Assembly (NCBI RefSeq): GCF_014652455.1
Contig: NZ_BMYV01000003.1
Coordinates: forward strand, 310,001 to 374,000
Direction: 5' to 3'
DNA: 64,000 nucleotides
Source of the DNA: Litorimonas cladophorae
GTDB taxonomy: Bacteria; Pseudomonadota; Alphaproteobacteria; Caulobacterales; Maricaulaceae
The position numbers and the translations under genes were made by a program. Below are positions 8,655-16,150 of this stretch, in pieces (position 1 is the first letter of the stretch; the number at the start of each line of letters is the position of its first letter). The notes beneath the pieces are model-generated. The model searched no databases. It was not told the origin of the DNA and saw only the letters and a program-made list of their open reading frames with translations.

Positions 8655-9179
8655 TTAGCTACGAGACGGGTAAATACCGACCAGGGCGATAACGTAATTC
8701 ATCACCAGATATGGCTGCATATTGTTGAAAGAGGTGTCGCCGCCTACGGATTCGATCATGCCCGCATCCATCTGCACCGTTGCGGGACCATTGTGATAAA
8801 CCCTTTGTGCGGTTCGCTCAGATTTGGCAAGAAAATCGCTGCCCGGACCCGTCAAATTTCCGATCGCATTCGTCGCGTTCACTCGGTGACTATGCGACGG
8901 CATATTTGCCACAGTTAAAGTGGTCGTTTCGGTCCCAGCTCTTTGTCCAATCCGTCGATCCGTCAATCCTGGCCCGTTACCCGCTCCGACAACGCAGCGC
9001 CCGCGCGTGTCGGGAAGACCCATGGTTGTTCTTCCGTCACCGCCAAATACTGTACCAAGTAATGAGAATAAGGCTGTATTTTGAGCGATTGCCAATAATT
9101 GACCGTGGCAAAAAGCCCAGCCCCGCGGCGCGAAGTTCCAACCGCCAAGCGTGATTTCTCCAACAAATGGTTCTGACAT
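8655..9179 (-). CDS. Phage tail collar domain protein (microcystin-dependent-protein-like), copy A
   Basis: 174-residue protein. The N-terminal collar domain is recognisable from GEITLGGWNFAPRGW, FCHGQLLAI, LFSLLGTVFGGDGRTT and LPDTRGRC (residues 7-62); a MPSHSHRV motif follows, and the C-terminus FNNMQPYLVMNYVIAL is typical of the microcystin-dependent-protein (MdpB-like) family. These short proteins resemble the fibre/receptor part of phage tails but occur in bacteria without other tail genes; their role is unknown, perhaps a surface fibre or adhesin. No signal peptide is present. It is 155/174 identical to copy B (9382-9906). The start codon follows an inverted repeat that includes the ribosome binding site. 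Confidence 0.88.
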   Translation of the reverse strand: MSEPFVGEITLGGWNFAPRGWAFCHGQLLAIAQNTALFSLLGTVFGGDGRTTMGLPDTRGRCVVGAGNGPGLTDRRIGQRAGTETTTLTVANMPSHSHRVNATNAIGNLTGPGSDFLAKSERTAQRVYHNGPATVQMDAGMIESVGGDTSFNNMQPYLVMNYVIALVGIYPSRS

Positions 9180-9197
9180 TTTATAGGCCCCTATAAA
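9180..9197 (-). promoter_or_regulatory. Inverted repeat over the ribosome binding site, collar copy A
   Basis: Directly upstream of the ATG, the arms TTTATAGG and CCTATAAA form an 8-bp stem with a 2-base centre; the SD-like AGGGG lies in the 5' arm and centre, eight bases before the ATG. The same 18 bases precede copy B. Base pairing or protein binding here would block translation. Confidence 0.6.
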
Positions 9198-9287
9198 TTA
9201 TTTATTTAATAGTCAAAATATTGCATATTTATCTATCTTTGGCAAGGTTTCTATTTTGCAAATCTTCAAATCCAAACTGGATTTTTA

Positions 9288-9317
9288 ATAAAAAAACCCG
9301 CCACGAGGTGCGGGTTT
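9288..9317 (-). terminator. Rho-independent terminator after second collar gene
   Basis: Stem AAACCCGC/GCGGGTTT (arms near 9295-9302 and 9310-9317) followed on the minus strand by seven T residues. It separates the two collar genes, so copy A needs its own promoter in 9198-9287. Confidence 0.8.
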
Positions 9318-9381
9318 ATTTATCACAATTTAATTCAGACGCTGACACAGGGTTCGAAAACCTACATCAACACTGTTCTGC

Positions 9382-9906
9382 CTAGCTACGAGATGGGAAG
9401 ATGCCTTGAAGCGCGATAACGTAATTCATCACCAGATATGGCTGCATATTGTTGAAAGAGGTGTTGCCGCCTACGGATTCGATCATGCCCGCATCCATCT
9501 GCACCGTTGCGGGACCATTGTGATAGACTTTTTGTGCGGTTCGCTCAGATTTGGCAAGAAAATCGCTGCCCGGCCCCGTCAAATTTCCGATCGCATTCGT
9601 CGCGTTCACTCGGTGACTATGCGACGGCATATTTGCCACATTTAAAGTAGTCGTTTCGGCCCCACTTCTTTGTCCAATCCGTCGATCCGTCAATCCTGCC
9701 CCCCGCCCAGCGCCGACGACGCAGCGCCCACGCGTATCGGGAAGGCCAAAGGTCGTTCTGCCATCACCGCCAAATGTTGTACCGAGTAATGAGAATACAG
9801 CGCTATACTGACTGATTGGCAATAATTGACCGTGGCAAAAAGCCCAGCCCCGTGGTGCGAAGTTCCAACCGCCAAGCGTGATTTGTCCAAGATATGGTTC
9901 TGACAT
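9382..9906 (-). CDS. Phage tail collar domain protein (microcystin-dependent-protein-like), copy B
   Basis: 174-residue paralogue of the copy at 8655-9179 with identical architecture: collar domain with LGGWNFAPRGW and LPDTRGRC, MPSHSHRV, and the C-terminal QPYLVMNYVIALQG. Of 19 amino-acid differences from copy A, 15 lie in the first 89 residues and only 4 in the last 85, so the C-terminal half is either under stronger constraint or homogenised by gene conversion. No signal peptide. It has its own leader with the same ribosome-site inverted repeat and its own terminator, and so is probably a separate transcription unit with similar control. Confidence 0.88.
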   Translation of the reverse strand: MSEPYLGQITLGGWNFAPRGWAFCHGQLLPISQYSAVFSLLGTTFGGDGRTTFGLPDTRGRCVVGAGRGAGLTDRRIGQRSGAETTTLNVANMPSHSHRVNATNAIGNLTGPGSDFLAKSERTAQKVYHNGPATVQMDAGMIESVGGNTSFNNMQPYLVMNYVIALQGIFPSRS

Positions 9907-9924
9907 TTTATAGGCCCCTATAAA
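9907..9924 (-). promoter_or_regulatory. Inverted repeat over the ribosome binding site, collar copy B
   Basis: Same 18-base element as at 9180-9197: TTTATAGG and CCTATAAA arms around a 2-base centre, holding AGGGG eight bases before the ATG. Conservation of this non-coding element in both copies points to shared control or very recent duplication. Confidence 0.6.
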
Positions 9925-10080
9925 TTTTTTTATTTAATGCGATAAGCTATGCACACTTATGCAAAATTAGCAAGAATGAAAATTTTTCTTGTCTGGCCAG
10001 GAAAGTGTAATTTTTTTGCTTGAGGTTTCCCAGTGTCCCTGAAAAGTTGATCAGGAATTTAGAAAAACGGGGCAAGCGCG

Positions 10081-10959
10081 ATGAATAGTGACAATTTGAA
10101 TTTAGACGTTGGCCCACTCGTAATAGGAGGGGTGGGCGGGAGCGGTACGCGGGTACTTTCAAAACTTGCGCAAGACATGAACGTCCACATGGGGCAGTTT
10201 TTTAACAAGCCTTTAGATAATCTTTGGTTCTCTTTATTTTTCAATCAGCCCAAATGGGCGGCCGCCGCTCATGAGCATGAAGTTTTGCAATCGCTTGATC
10301 TATTTGCGCGTGCCTCGCTTGAGGGGTTCAAAGGAAACGCCAGCCCCGAAACCGAGGCTTTAATTGACGCGTGCCTGTCAACCTCGCGCCTTGCCATCCG
10401 AGCACCTGAATTGGGTGAGGCCACAAAGCGTGATATTTTGCACTCCGTCGGAATTGAAACCTCAGCCTATAAACAATGGGGCTGGAAAGAACCCAACAGC
10501 CATATATTTATCCCTCAAATTGCCAAGTTTTTTCCTGAAGCCCGCTTTATTTTGATGGTGAGAAATGGCTTAGACATGGCTTTTTCCCGCAACCAAAACC
10601 AGGTGATACTCTGGGGTAGACGGTTCGGAGTTCAATTAGATGACCCCGCTAACGTCAGCCCCTCGCAGTCTTTGCAATATTGGCTCGCAGCGAATGCTCA
10701 TGCACGACGAAATTTAGAAGAGCTGATGCCAGGTCGCTGGCTGGAGGTCCGCTACGAAAATTTGCTGGCCGATCCCGTCGCTGAAATTGTGCGCATTGCC
10801 GAATTTATCGGCACCAACCTCGATCCTGAATTGTCGCAAGAGCTGGCTAAACTCGTTGAGCCCCCGGCGACAGTCGGTCGATTCCGCGCCAAGGGTTTGG
10901 AGGCCTTCCACCCTGATCAAATCGAAGCCGTGAAAGCGCTCGGTTTTGTGGTTGAATAA
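10081..10959 (+). CDS. Sulfotransferase family protein
   Basis: 292-residue protein with both PAPS-binding elements: the 5'-phosphosulfate loop GGVGGSGTRVL (about residues 16-26) and the 3'-phosphate motif RFILMVRNGLDMAFSRN (about residues 154-170). WLEVRYENLLADP near residue 220 is also typical of sulfotransferases. Likely transfers sulfate from PAPS to a carbohydrate or small molecule. It is transcribed away from the collar genes, from the shared region 9925-10080, and leads a rightward run with another sulfotransferase-like gene and a GT2 enzyme. Confidence 0.82.
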   Translation: MNSDNLNLDVGPLVIGGVGGSGTRVLSKLAQDMNVHMGQFFNKPLDNLWFSLFFNQPKWAAAAHEHEVLQSLDLFARASLEGFKGNASPETEALIDACLSTSRLAIRAPELGEATKRDILHSVGIETSAYKQWGWKEPNSHIFIPQIAKFFPEARFILMVRNGLDMAFSRNQNQVILWGRRFGVQLDDPANVSPSQSLQYWLAANAHARRNLEELMPGRWLEVRYENLLADPVAEIVRIAEFIGTNLDPELSQELAKLVEPPATVGRFRAKGLEAFHPDQIEAVKALGFVVE

Positions 10960-11019
10960 CCACCCTTGTCGGTTTTCATGTCGCACGGTTTCACACAAAT
11001 ATTACAGGACTCTGGATAA

Positions 11020-11754
11020 ATGACTGATCGCACAACTCCTCTCAAAGCGCCGACCATGGTCGGCATTCTCGGGATGCACAGAAGCGGGACAAGCTGCTTA
11101 AGCGGATGTCTTGAGGAATACGGCCTGCCCTTGGGCGACGTTTCAAATGCCGCGCCAAATAACCGTAAAGGGAATAAGGAAAACCTAGAATTCAGACAGA
11201 TAAATGACGCTGTTTTGGCCCTGAGTGACGGAGCGTGGGATCGACCGCCAAAGCAATTGATTTGGGATGATGAGTTACGTCGCCGAAGAGACGCCTATTT
11301 GGCTAAACATAAGATTTTCGATCTTTGGGGGGTCAAAGATCCCCGCACATTACTCACACTGCCTTTTTGGGAAGAAGCCGATTTGAATATGCGGTGGGTC
11401 GGTACATTTCGTCACCCGGCGGCCGTTGCCGCGTCATTAAAATCCAGACCGAACCTACTACCCGCGACGCCCAGTCTGGACCTATGGAAACTTTATAATC
11501 TTAATTTGCTGGACTATGTTCGCCGTCACAAAGTACCGATTATCTCATTTGATCTTTCCCGCGCAGAATATTTAGCGGCGGTGGAAAAGGTCTCACAATA
11601 TCTGGGATTGAAAGCGCGGTCGCAAGATGAATTAGATTTTTTTGAAGAAGACTTCCGACACCACGCGCCGAAGAATTTTGCGGGAAGCGACTGTGGAGCA
11701 GACTACATCACGCTCTATGATGAGCTTTTAGATCACGCAATAACGGGGAAATGA
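11020..11754 (+). CDS. Sulfotransferase-fold protein (PAPS-type P-loop)
   Basis: 244-residue protein with the loop GMHRSGTSCL (about residues 22-31), VKDPRTLLTL, and the FRHPAAVAASL motif for the 3'-phosphate. It resembles the gene at 6077-6778 throughout. The ATG is preceded by AGGA. It lies 60 bp after the upstream sulfotransferase gene and its stop is one base from the GT2 start, so the three form an operon. Role inferred: sulfation of the glycan or protein handled by the GT2 enzyme. Confidence 0.75.
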   Translation: MTDRTTPLKAPTMVGILGMHRSGTSCLSGCLEEYGLPLGDVSNAAPNNRKGNKENLEFRQINDAVLALSDGAWDRPPKQLIWDDELRRRRDAYLAKHKIFDLWGVKDPRTLLTLPFWEEADLNMRWVGTFRHPAAVAASLKSRPNLLPATPSLDLWKLYNLNLLDYVRRHKVPIISFDLSRAEYLAAVEKVSQYLGLKARSQDELDFFEEDFRHHAPKNFAGSDCGADYITLYDELLDHAITGK

Positions 11755-11755
11755 C

Positions 11756-12679
11756 ATGCAGACAGACACAACAAGAACGTCTGAAGACAAAGTCGAGATG
11801 AAATTAAAGCTGAGTGTTGTTGTTATTTCTTTTAACATGGCCCGGGAGATTCCAAGAACGCTTTTATCCCTCTCCCCTAAAATGCAAAACGGGATGGCCG
11901 CAGACGACTATGAAATCATTGTGGTGGATAATGGGTCAACACGGCCTTTCGATGATGAAGCCTGCAAAGCCATTTCCCCAAACATCAAAATCATCCACAA
12001 TGACCCATGCGGGTCCGTGTCGCCTGTGGGCGCCATCAAGCGCGGGCTTGAAGCCTGTCAAGGCGAACTCATCGGTGTCCTCATTGATGGGGCGCGCATG
12101 GCTTCACCGGGGCTACTTGCGACCGCGCTGCAAGCCTCGCAGCTCTCGGCCCGTCCTGTCATTGGGACTCTGGCCTTTCACCTGGGTCCTGATGTTCAGA
12201 TGAAGTCTGTTCACAATGGGTATGATCAACACGCCGAAGACGCACTTTTGAAAACTGTGCCTTGGGAGACGGACGGCTATCAACTGTTTAATATCTCCGT
12301 TTTTGCTGGATCCTCTGCGACGGGATGGTTCAAGATTCCCGGAGAAACAAATGCTCTGTTCATGCGCGCAGACTTATGGTCCGAACTTGGCGGGTATGAT
12401 CAGGGGTTTCAGACGGTCGGCGGCGGGCTGACCAATCATGACATGTGGCACCGCGCTTGTAAAAGCCGCAATAGCGATGTTTTTTTATTGCTGGGCGAAG
12501 CGACGTTCCATCAGTTTCATGGCGGCGTCGCAACCAATGCAAAGGTTTCACCTAGTGCCGACTTTCACAAGGAATATAGAGCGCTCCGCGGAACTGATTA
12601 TTCCCGCCCTTGGGCACCTTTCAAAATTTTCGGCTCCATTAAGCCCGTCCACGCCGATTCCCTAAAAGCTTCAAAATAA
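11756..12679 (+). CDS. Glycosyltransferase family 2 protein
   Basis: 307-residue GT-A fold enzyme. The N-terminal nucleotide-sugar domain begins with LSVVVISFNMAREIPRTL (residues 19-36), continues with YEIIVVDNGST, and has the metal-site region GVLIDGAR near residue 117. A later NALFMRADLWSELGGYD motif is typical of GT2 enzymes that recognise an acceptor. Donor and acceptor are unknown. The ATG follows the upstream TGA by one base, indicating translational coupling with the sulfotransferase-like gene. It is the last gene before tRNA-Gly. Confidence 0.85.
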   Translation: MQTDTTRTSEDKVEMKLKLSVVVISFNMAREIPRTLLSLSPKMQNGMAADDYEIIVVDNGSTRPFDDEACKAISPNIKIIHNDPCGSVSPVGAIKRGLEACQGELIGVLIDGARMASPGLLATALQASQLSARPVIGTLAFHLGPDVQMKSVHNGYDQHAEDALLKTVPWETDGYQLFNISVFAGSSATGWFKIPGETNALFMRADLWSELGGYDQGFQTVGGGLTNHDMWHRACKSRNSDVFLLLGEATFHQFHGGVATNAKVSPSADFHKEYRALRGTDYSRPWAPFKIFGSIKPVHADSLKASK

Positions 12680-12756
12680 GGTGAGAGCATTTAACCGTGC
12701 GCGGAGGCCTGAAAGCTGGAGAGCTTTGGCCAAAAATCTGGGAAAAATGGAAAATT

Positions 12757-12831
12757 TGGAGCGGGCGATGAGATTCGAACTCACGACCCTCACCTTGGCA
12801 AGGTGATGCTCTACCACTGAGCTACGCCCGC
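12757..12831 (-). tRNA. tRNA-Gly (anticodon GCC)
   Basis: 75 bases folding as a cloverleaf: acceptor stem GCGGGCG/CGCCCGC, D arm with GCTCAGTGGTAGAGC, anticodon arm CACCTTGCCAAGGTG with GCC, T arm with GTTCGAATC, discriminator U and an encoded CCA (12759-12757). Its 3' end faces the accessory block at 5.1-12.7 kb. Confidence 0.97.
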
Positions 12832-12961
12832 TCACGAGATTTACGTAGACAATGACCGAAAGTCGGGGCCACTGATTGGTAGGCGCGCCGTATAGACTCA
12901 AAAGGATTGACTAATCAAGCGTCTTGCCTGTCTTTTTTGCATATGCGACGAGCCACCCATT

Positions 12962-13498
12962 ATGAACACCAACGCGCCCGATAATTTAGCCGCCAAACAT
13001 CCGAAAGAAGCCGCGCTATTTGCGCGGTTGGACAGCCTCGGAATCGCCCATCATACGGAAGAGCATCGCGCGGTCTTTACCGTGGACGAAGGTGCAGATG
13101 TTAAGGCGCGTCTACCAGGCGGACATACCAAAAACCTGTTTCTGAAGGATAAGGCGGGAGCCTATGTGTTGATCAGCGCGTTGGGCAGTACCGAAATTCG
13201 CTTGAACCAGCTTCATAAGCGAATTGGCACCAAACGGCTATCCTTCGGAAAACCGGATGCCCTGAAGGCGTTGCTAGATGTTGTGCCCGGATCGGTGACG
13301 GTTTTTTCGGTACTGAACGACACAGAGGGCCAAGTTCGCCTGATTTTGGACAAAGCTCTTTTCTCACATGACAGCGTGTGGTTTCATCCTTTGCGGAATA
13401 CGGCGAGTACCCGCGTACGCAGTGCAGACTTGCTAAGATTTGCCGATGGCGTTGGTCACCCCGCGACACTTATCGATTTTAAGGAGGATATAACGTGA
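12962..13498 (+). CDS. Prolyl-tRNA editing-type deacylase (YbaK/ProX family)
   Basis: 178-residue stand-alone editing domain of the YbaK/ProXp family, which hydrolyses mischarged Ala- or Cys-tRNA(Pro). Characteristic motifs: YTEEH-like HTEEHRAVFTV near residue 30, LPGGHTKNLFLKDKAG (residues 50-66; the Lys of KNLFL is the conserved substrate residue) and the C-terminal WFHPLRNTAS. It matches the ProXp-ala/PrdX type in length. Its last codon overlaps the GTG start of the ribokinase-like gene (GTGA), implying coupling. Confidence 0.9.
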   Translation: MNTNAPDNLAAKHPKEAALFARLDSLGIAHHTEEHRAVFTVDEGADVKARLPGGHTKNLFLKDKAGAYVLISALGSTEIRLNQLHKRIGTKRLSFGKPDALKALLDVVPGSVTVFSVLNDTEGQVRLILDKALFSHDSVWFHPLRNTASTRVRSADLLRFADGVGHPATLIDFKEDIT

Positions 13499-14337
13499 GC
13501 TTTGGTTTGACAGTTCTGGGGTCGGTGAACCTCGACCTCCTTGTTCAAGTTGCGGAACTCCCCAAAGCGGGCGAGACCGTCACAGGCGGCACTTACAGCG
13601 CCCTACCCGGCGGCAAAGGTGCAAATGTCGCCGTTGCGGCGCGGCGTCTGGGGGCTGAAACAGAGATCGTGGCCGCTGTGGGGGATGATGACTACGCGGC
13701 GCAGGCTTTGGTGAATTTGAAAGCCGACGGCGTATATTTGGACGCTGTCAAAACTGTCGACGCCCATACAGGCCTTGCCTTTATTACCGTGTCTGCGGAT
13801 GGCGAGAATCAGATAGCTGTGGCGAGTGGGGCCAACGCAGCCTTCACGCCAGAGCATCTGCCAAAACTTTGTAGCGATGTTTTGATAACCCAATTCGAAA
13901 TTCCGATTGCCGTGATCGAGGCGGCTTTGAAAGATTACGCTGGATTTGTTGCCGTCAACGCCTCGCCTGTCACGCCAAATGTGGATCGAATTTTAGCGCG
14001 GGCCGACCTCGTGATTGTCAATCAGGGCGAAGCCGACGCTTACAGGCTTTCGGGGCGCGAGGGCTTGCTCGCTATTACTTTGGGCGGCAGTGGGGCCGAG
14101 CTTTGGCGCGACGGTGAATTAGTGGCACGTGCACCCGCCCCTAAAGTCAATGTCGTCGATACGACGGGCGCGGGCGATGCTTTTGCTGCGGCGCTGACTG
14201 TGGCCTTGGCCGAAGGTCAGGCGGAGCAAGAGGCGCTAGAATTTGCTTGTGCTGCGGGCGCACTGACAACGACGCGTTTGGGCACGCAAACCGCCAGCCC
14301 AACCCGCGTCGAGGTCGACGCTTTATTAAAGACCTAG
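13495..14337 (+). CDS. rbsK: PfkB-family carbohydrate kinase, ribokinase-like
   Basis: 280-residue kinase, slightly shorter than most ribokinases. The N-terminal LPGGKGANVAVAARRLGA motif (residues 38-55) and the C-terminal anion-hole/catalytic motif VDTTGAGDAFAAAL (Asp base) are intact; the family phosphorylates ribose or related sugars with ATP. The start is GTG at 13495, supported by a strong AAGGAGG at 13481-13487, and overlaps the previous stop. Sitting beside a phosphoribosyltransferase and nucleoside hydrolase, it is well placed to phosphorylate the ribose released from nucleosides. Tail-to-tail overlap of 4 bp with the PRTase gene. Confidence 0.88.
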   Translation: MSFGLTVLGSVNLDLLVQVAELPKAGETVTGGTYSALPGGKGANVAVAARRLGAETEIVAAVGDDDYAAQALVNLKADGVYLDAVKTVDAHTGLAFITVSADGENQIAVASGANAAFTPEHLPKLCSDVLITQFEIPIAVIEAALKDYAGFVAVNASPVTPNVDRILARADLVIVNQGEADAYRLSGREGLLAITLGGSGAELWRDGELVARAPAPKVNVVDTTGAGDAFAAALTVALAEGQAEQEALEFACAAGALTTTRLGTQTASPTRVEVDALLKT

Positions 14338-14936
14338 AATTTAGGATTCATGTCGAAATAACGTTTCGGCATCGTGCCCCGCGCGCGCAATTCTTCCTCT
14401 GAACAGCCCCGCAGCTCATGCGGGAACACAGTCCACTCATCCGTTTCATGGACATAGAAATCTGGATTACGGTCTGTCAGATTGCGTTTGGGCTTATAAT
14501 AAATCGTCGCGACGCGAATATCTTTGGGCGTATTTTTGCGACAGCGTGCCCGGACCTGACGGATAATCGCATCGACGCTACGGCCACTGTCAAAAATATC
14601 GTCAATTATGAGAAGACGGTCTTCGGCATCAACCACATCCACAATATGTTGCAAGCCCAAGACTTCGACTTCAGGCAAGGCTTCTTCGCCATCGAAACTT
14701 GTGGTGCGCGCGCCATAGCTGGCGGTCCGAATGGCGAAATGGTTGGTGGGGCAGTCGAGCGTTTCTAAAACTTCCTGAACGGCGATCCCAACGGGCGTGC
14801 CGCCGCGCCAAACACCCAGAATGAAAGTGGGGTGAAAGTCTGACTCATGAATGCGCAAGGCGAGTTCGAATGAATCTTCCAAAAGGTCGCGAGAACTTAC
14901 GAAAACTTTTTCAATTTGAGGAGTCGGTTCGGCCAT
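14334..14936 (-). CDS. Purine-type phosphoribosyltransferase (HPRT/Gpt-like)
   Basis: 200-residue type I PRTase. The PRPP loop is RLLIIDDIFDSGRSVDAI (about residues 106-123), and FILGVWRGGTPVG earlier is the family's pyrophosphate loop. It probably converts hypoxanthine, guanine or xanthine plus PRPP to nucleotides; the base cannot be told from sequence. It is divergent from the nucleoside hydrolase gene, whose products it could salvage, and convergent with the ribokinase-like gene. Promoter region is shared with the hydrolase (14937-15043). Confidence 0.87.
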   Translation of the reverse strand: MAEPTPQIEKVFVSSRDLLEDSFELALRIHESDFHPTFILGVWRGGTPVGIAVQEVLETLDCPTNHFAIRTASYGARTTSFDGEEALPEVEVLGLQHIVDVVDAEDRLLIIDDIFDSGRSVDAIIRQVRARCRKNTPKDIRVATIYYKPKRNLTDRNPDFYVHETDEWTVFPHELRGCSEEELRARGTMPKRYFDMNPKF

Positions 14937-15043
14937 AGGGATCTTCTTTGGACAGTCTTAGGGTGCGGACTAATAATCTATTGGCGCGCGACATAAGCCA
15001 ATGCGGGCTTCCCCTCAATTCTTTTCCTGCGCATAAGGCGCAA

Positions 15044-16012
15044 ATGAAAAAACGAACACCCGAAACACGCCCACTCATTTTAGATTGCGACCCCGGACAG
15101 GATGACGCCATCAGCTTGATGATGGCACTCTCACCCAGCTCGGGTTTAGATGTCCGTGCGATCACGGTCTCGGCGGGCAATACATCGCTGGATAAGTGCC
15201 AGCGAAATGCGCGACTGATCGCCGAAATTTGCGGCCAGCAGGGCGGCGCGAGAAACATACCCGTTTTTGCAGGCTGCGAAACACCGCTTCATTACCCCCT
15301 TGCCACCGCAGAAGAGGTCCATGGCGTAGAAGGCCTCGACGGGATCGACATTTATGAGCCAGCGCTGCCGCTGCAAGATGAACATGCGGTAGATGCGATT
15401 ATCCGCCTCTGCCGTGAGTTAGATGACGTTGTTCTGGTTCCGACAGGTCCACTGACCAATATCGCAACGGCCCTGACCCGCGCGCCAGATATCGCACCGA
15501 AAATTGCAGAGATCGTTTTAATGGGCGGCGCCCGCAGCGAAGCGGGCAACATTACGCCCAGCGCTGAATTCAACATCTATGTCGATCCCCATGCTGCCGC
15601 GATTGTATTTAACGCATCTGTGGCCAAGACGGTCTTCGCTTTGGATGTCACGCACAAGGCGCTCATTCGTGACACACATGTTGACAAAATTGAAAAGTTG
15701 GACACGCCCATGTCACGCATCTTAACGGGTATGTTGCGCAGTGATTATGCCGAATATGACCGCGCGAAATTTGGGACGTCAGGGACACCTATCCATGATG
15801 CTTGCACGACCGCCTATTTACTCCGCCCGGATGTCTTCACGTTTAAGGATGTCAGCGTGCAAGTTGAGGCCGACAGTCCAATTACACGTGGGCACACCAG
15901 CGTTGATTATTGGCAGATGACCGGCAACCCTACGGATACGAAATGGGCGATCGATGTCGACGGCGCGGGCTTTTTTGATTTGATGATTGAGCGTATCGCC
16001 GCCTACCCCTGA
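15044..16012 (+). CDS. Inosine-uridine preferring nucleoside hydrolase
   Basis: 322-residue ribonucleoside hydrolase cleaving N-glycosidic bonds to base and ribose. The Ca2+-binding N-terminal motif LDCDPGQDDA (about residues 14-23) is intact; VPTGPLTNIATAL, IVLMGGARSEAGNITPSAEFNIY and a late His-Asp (HDACTTAYLL) complete the active site. The frame is open from 14948, but the ATG at 15044, with AAGGCG before it, places the DCDPG strand at the right distance. Together with the adjacent PRTase and sugar kinase it forms a nucleoside salvage group. Confidence 0.93.
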   Translation: MKKRTPETRPLILDCDPGQDDAISLMMALSPSSGLDVRAITVSAGNTSLDKCQRNARLIAEICGQQGGARNIPVFAGCETPLHYPLATAEEVHGVEGLDGIDIYEPALPLQDEHAVDAIIRLCRELDDVVLVPTGPLTNIATALTRAPDIAPKIAEIVLMGGARSEAGNITPSAEFNIYVDPHAAAIVFNASVAKTVFALDVTHKALIRDTHVDKIEKLDTPMSRILTGMLRSDYAEYDRAKFGTSGTPIHDACTTAYLLRPDVFTFKDVSVQVEADSPITRGHTSVDYWQMTGNPTDTKWAIDVDGAGFFDLMIERIAAYP

Positions 16013-16150
16013 TCGACGTCTTCATCAGGTGAACCGCTTTCGGTCGAATTGATCCCTATCAAGGTTGCGTGTCCCAGCGTCGTCAAGGTCTTGTATTGCA
16101 CCCAATCAGCCGCCACATAACGAACCGAAAACGACTCCAAGAGGTTCATT

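Noticed and set aside
8643-8918. Long open frames on the strand opposite the collar genes (also 9406-9645)
   Set aside because: They mirror the collar genes, appear in both copies only because the genes are duplicates, and show no family features.
5129-12831. Complete prophage around the collar genes
   Set aside because: No integrase, terminase, capsid or other tail genes are present.
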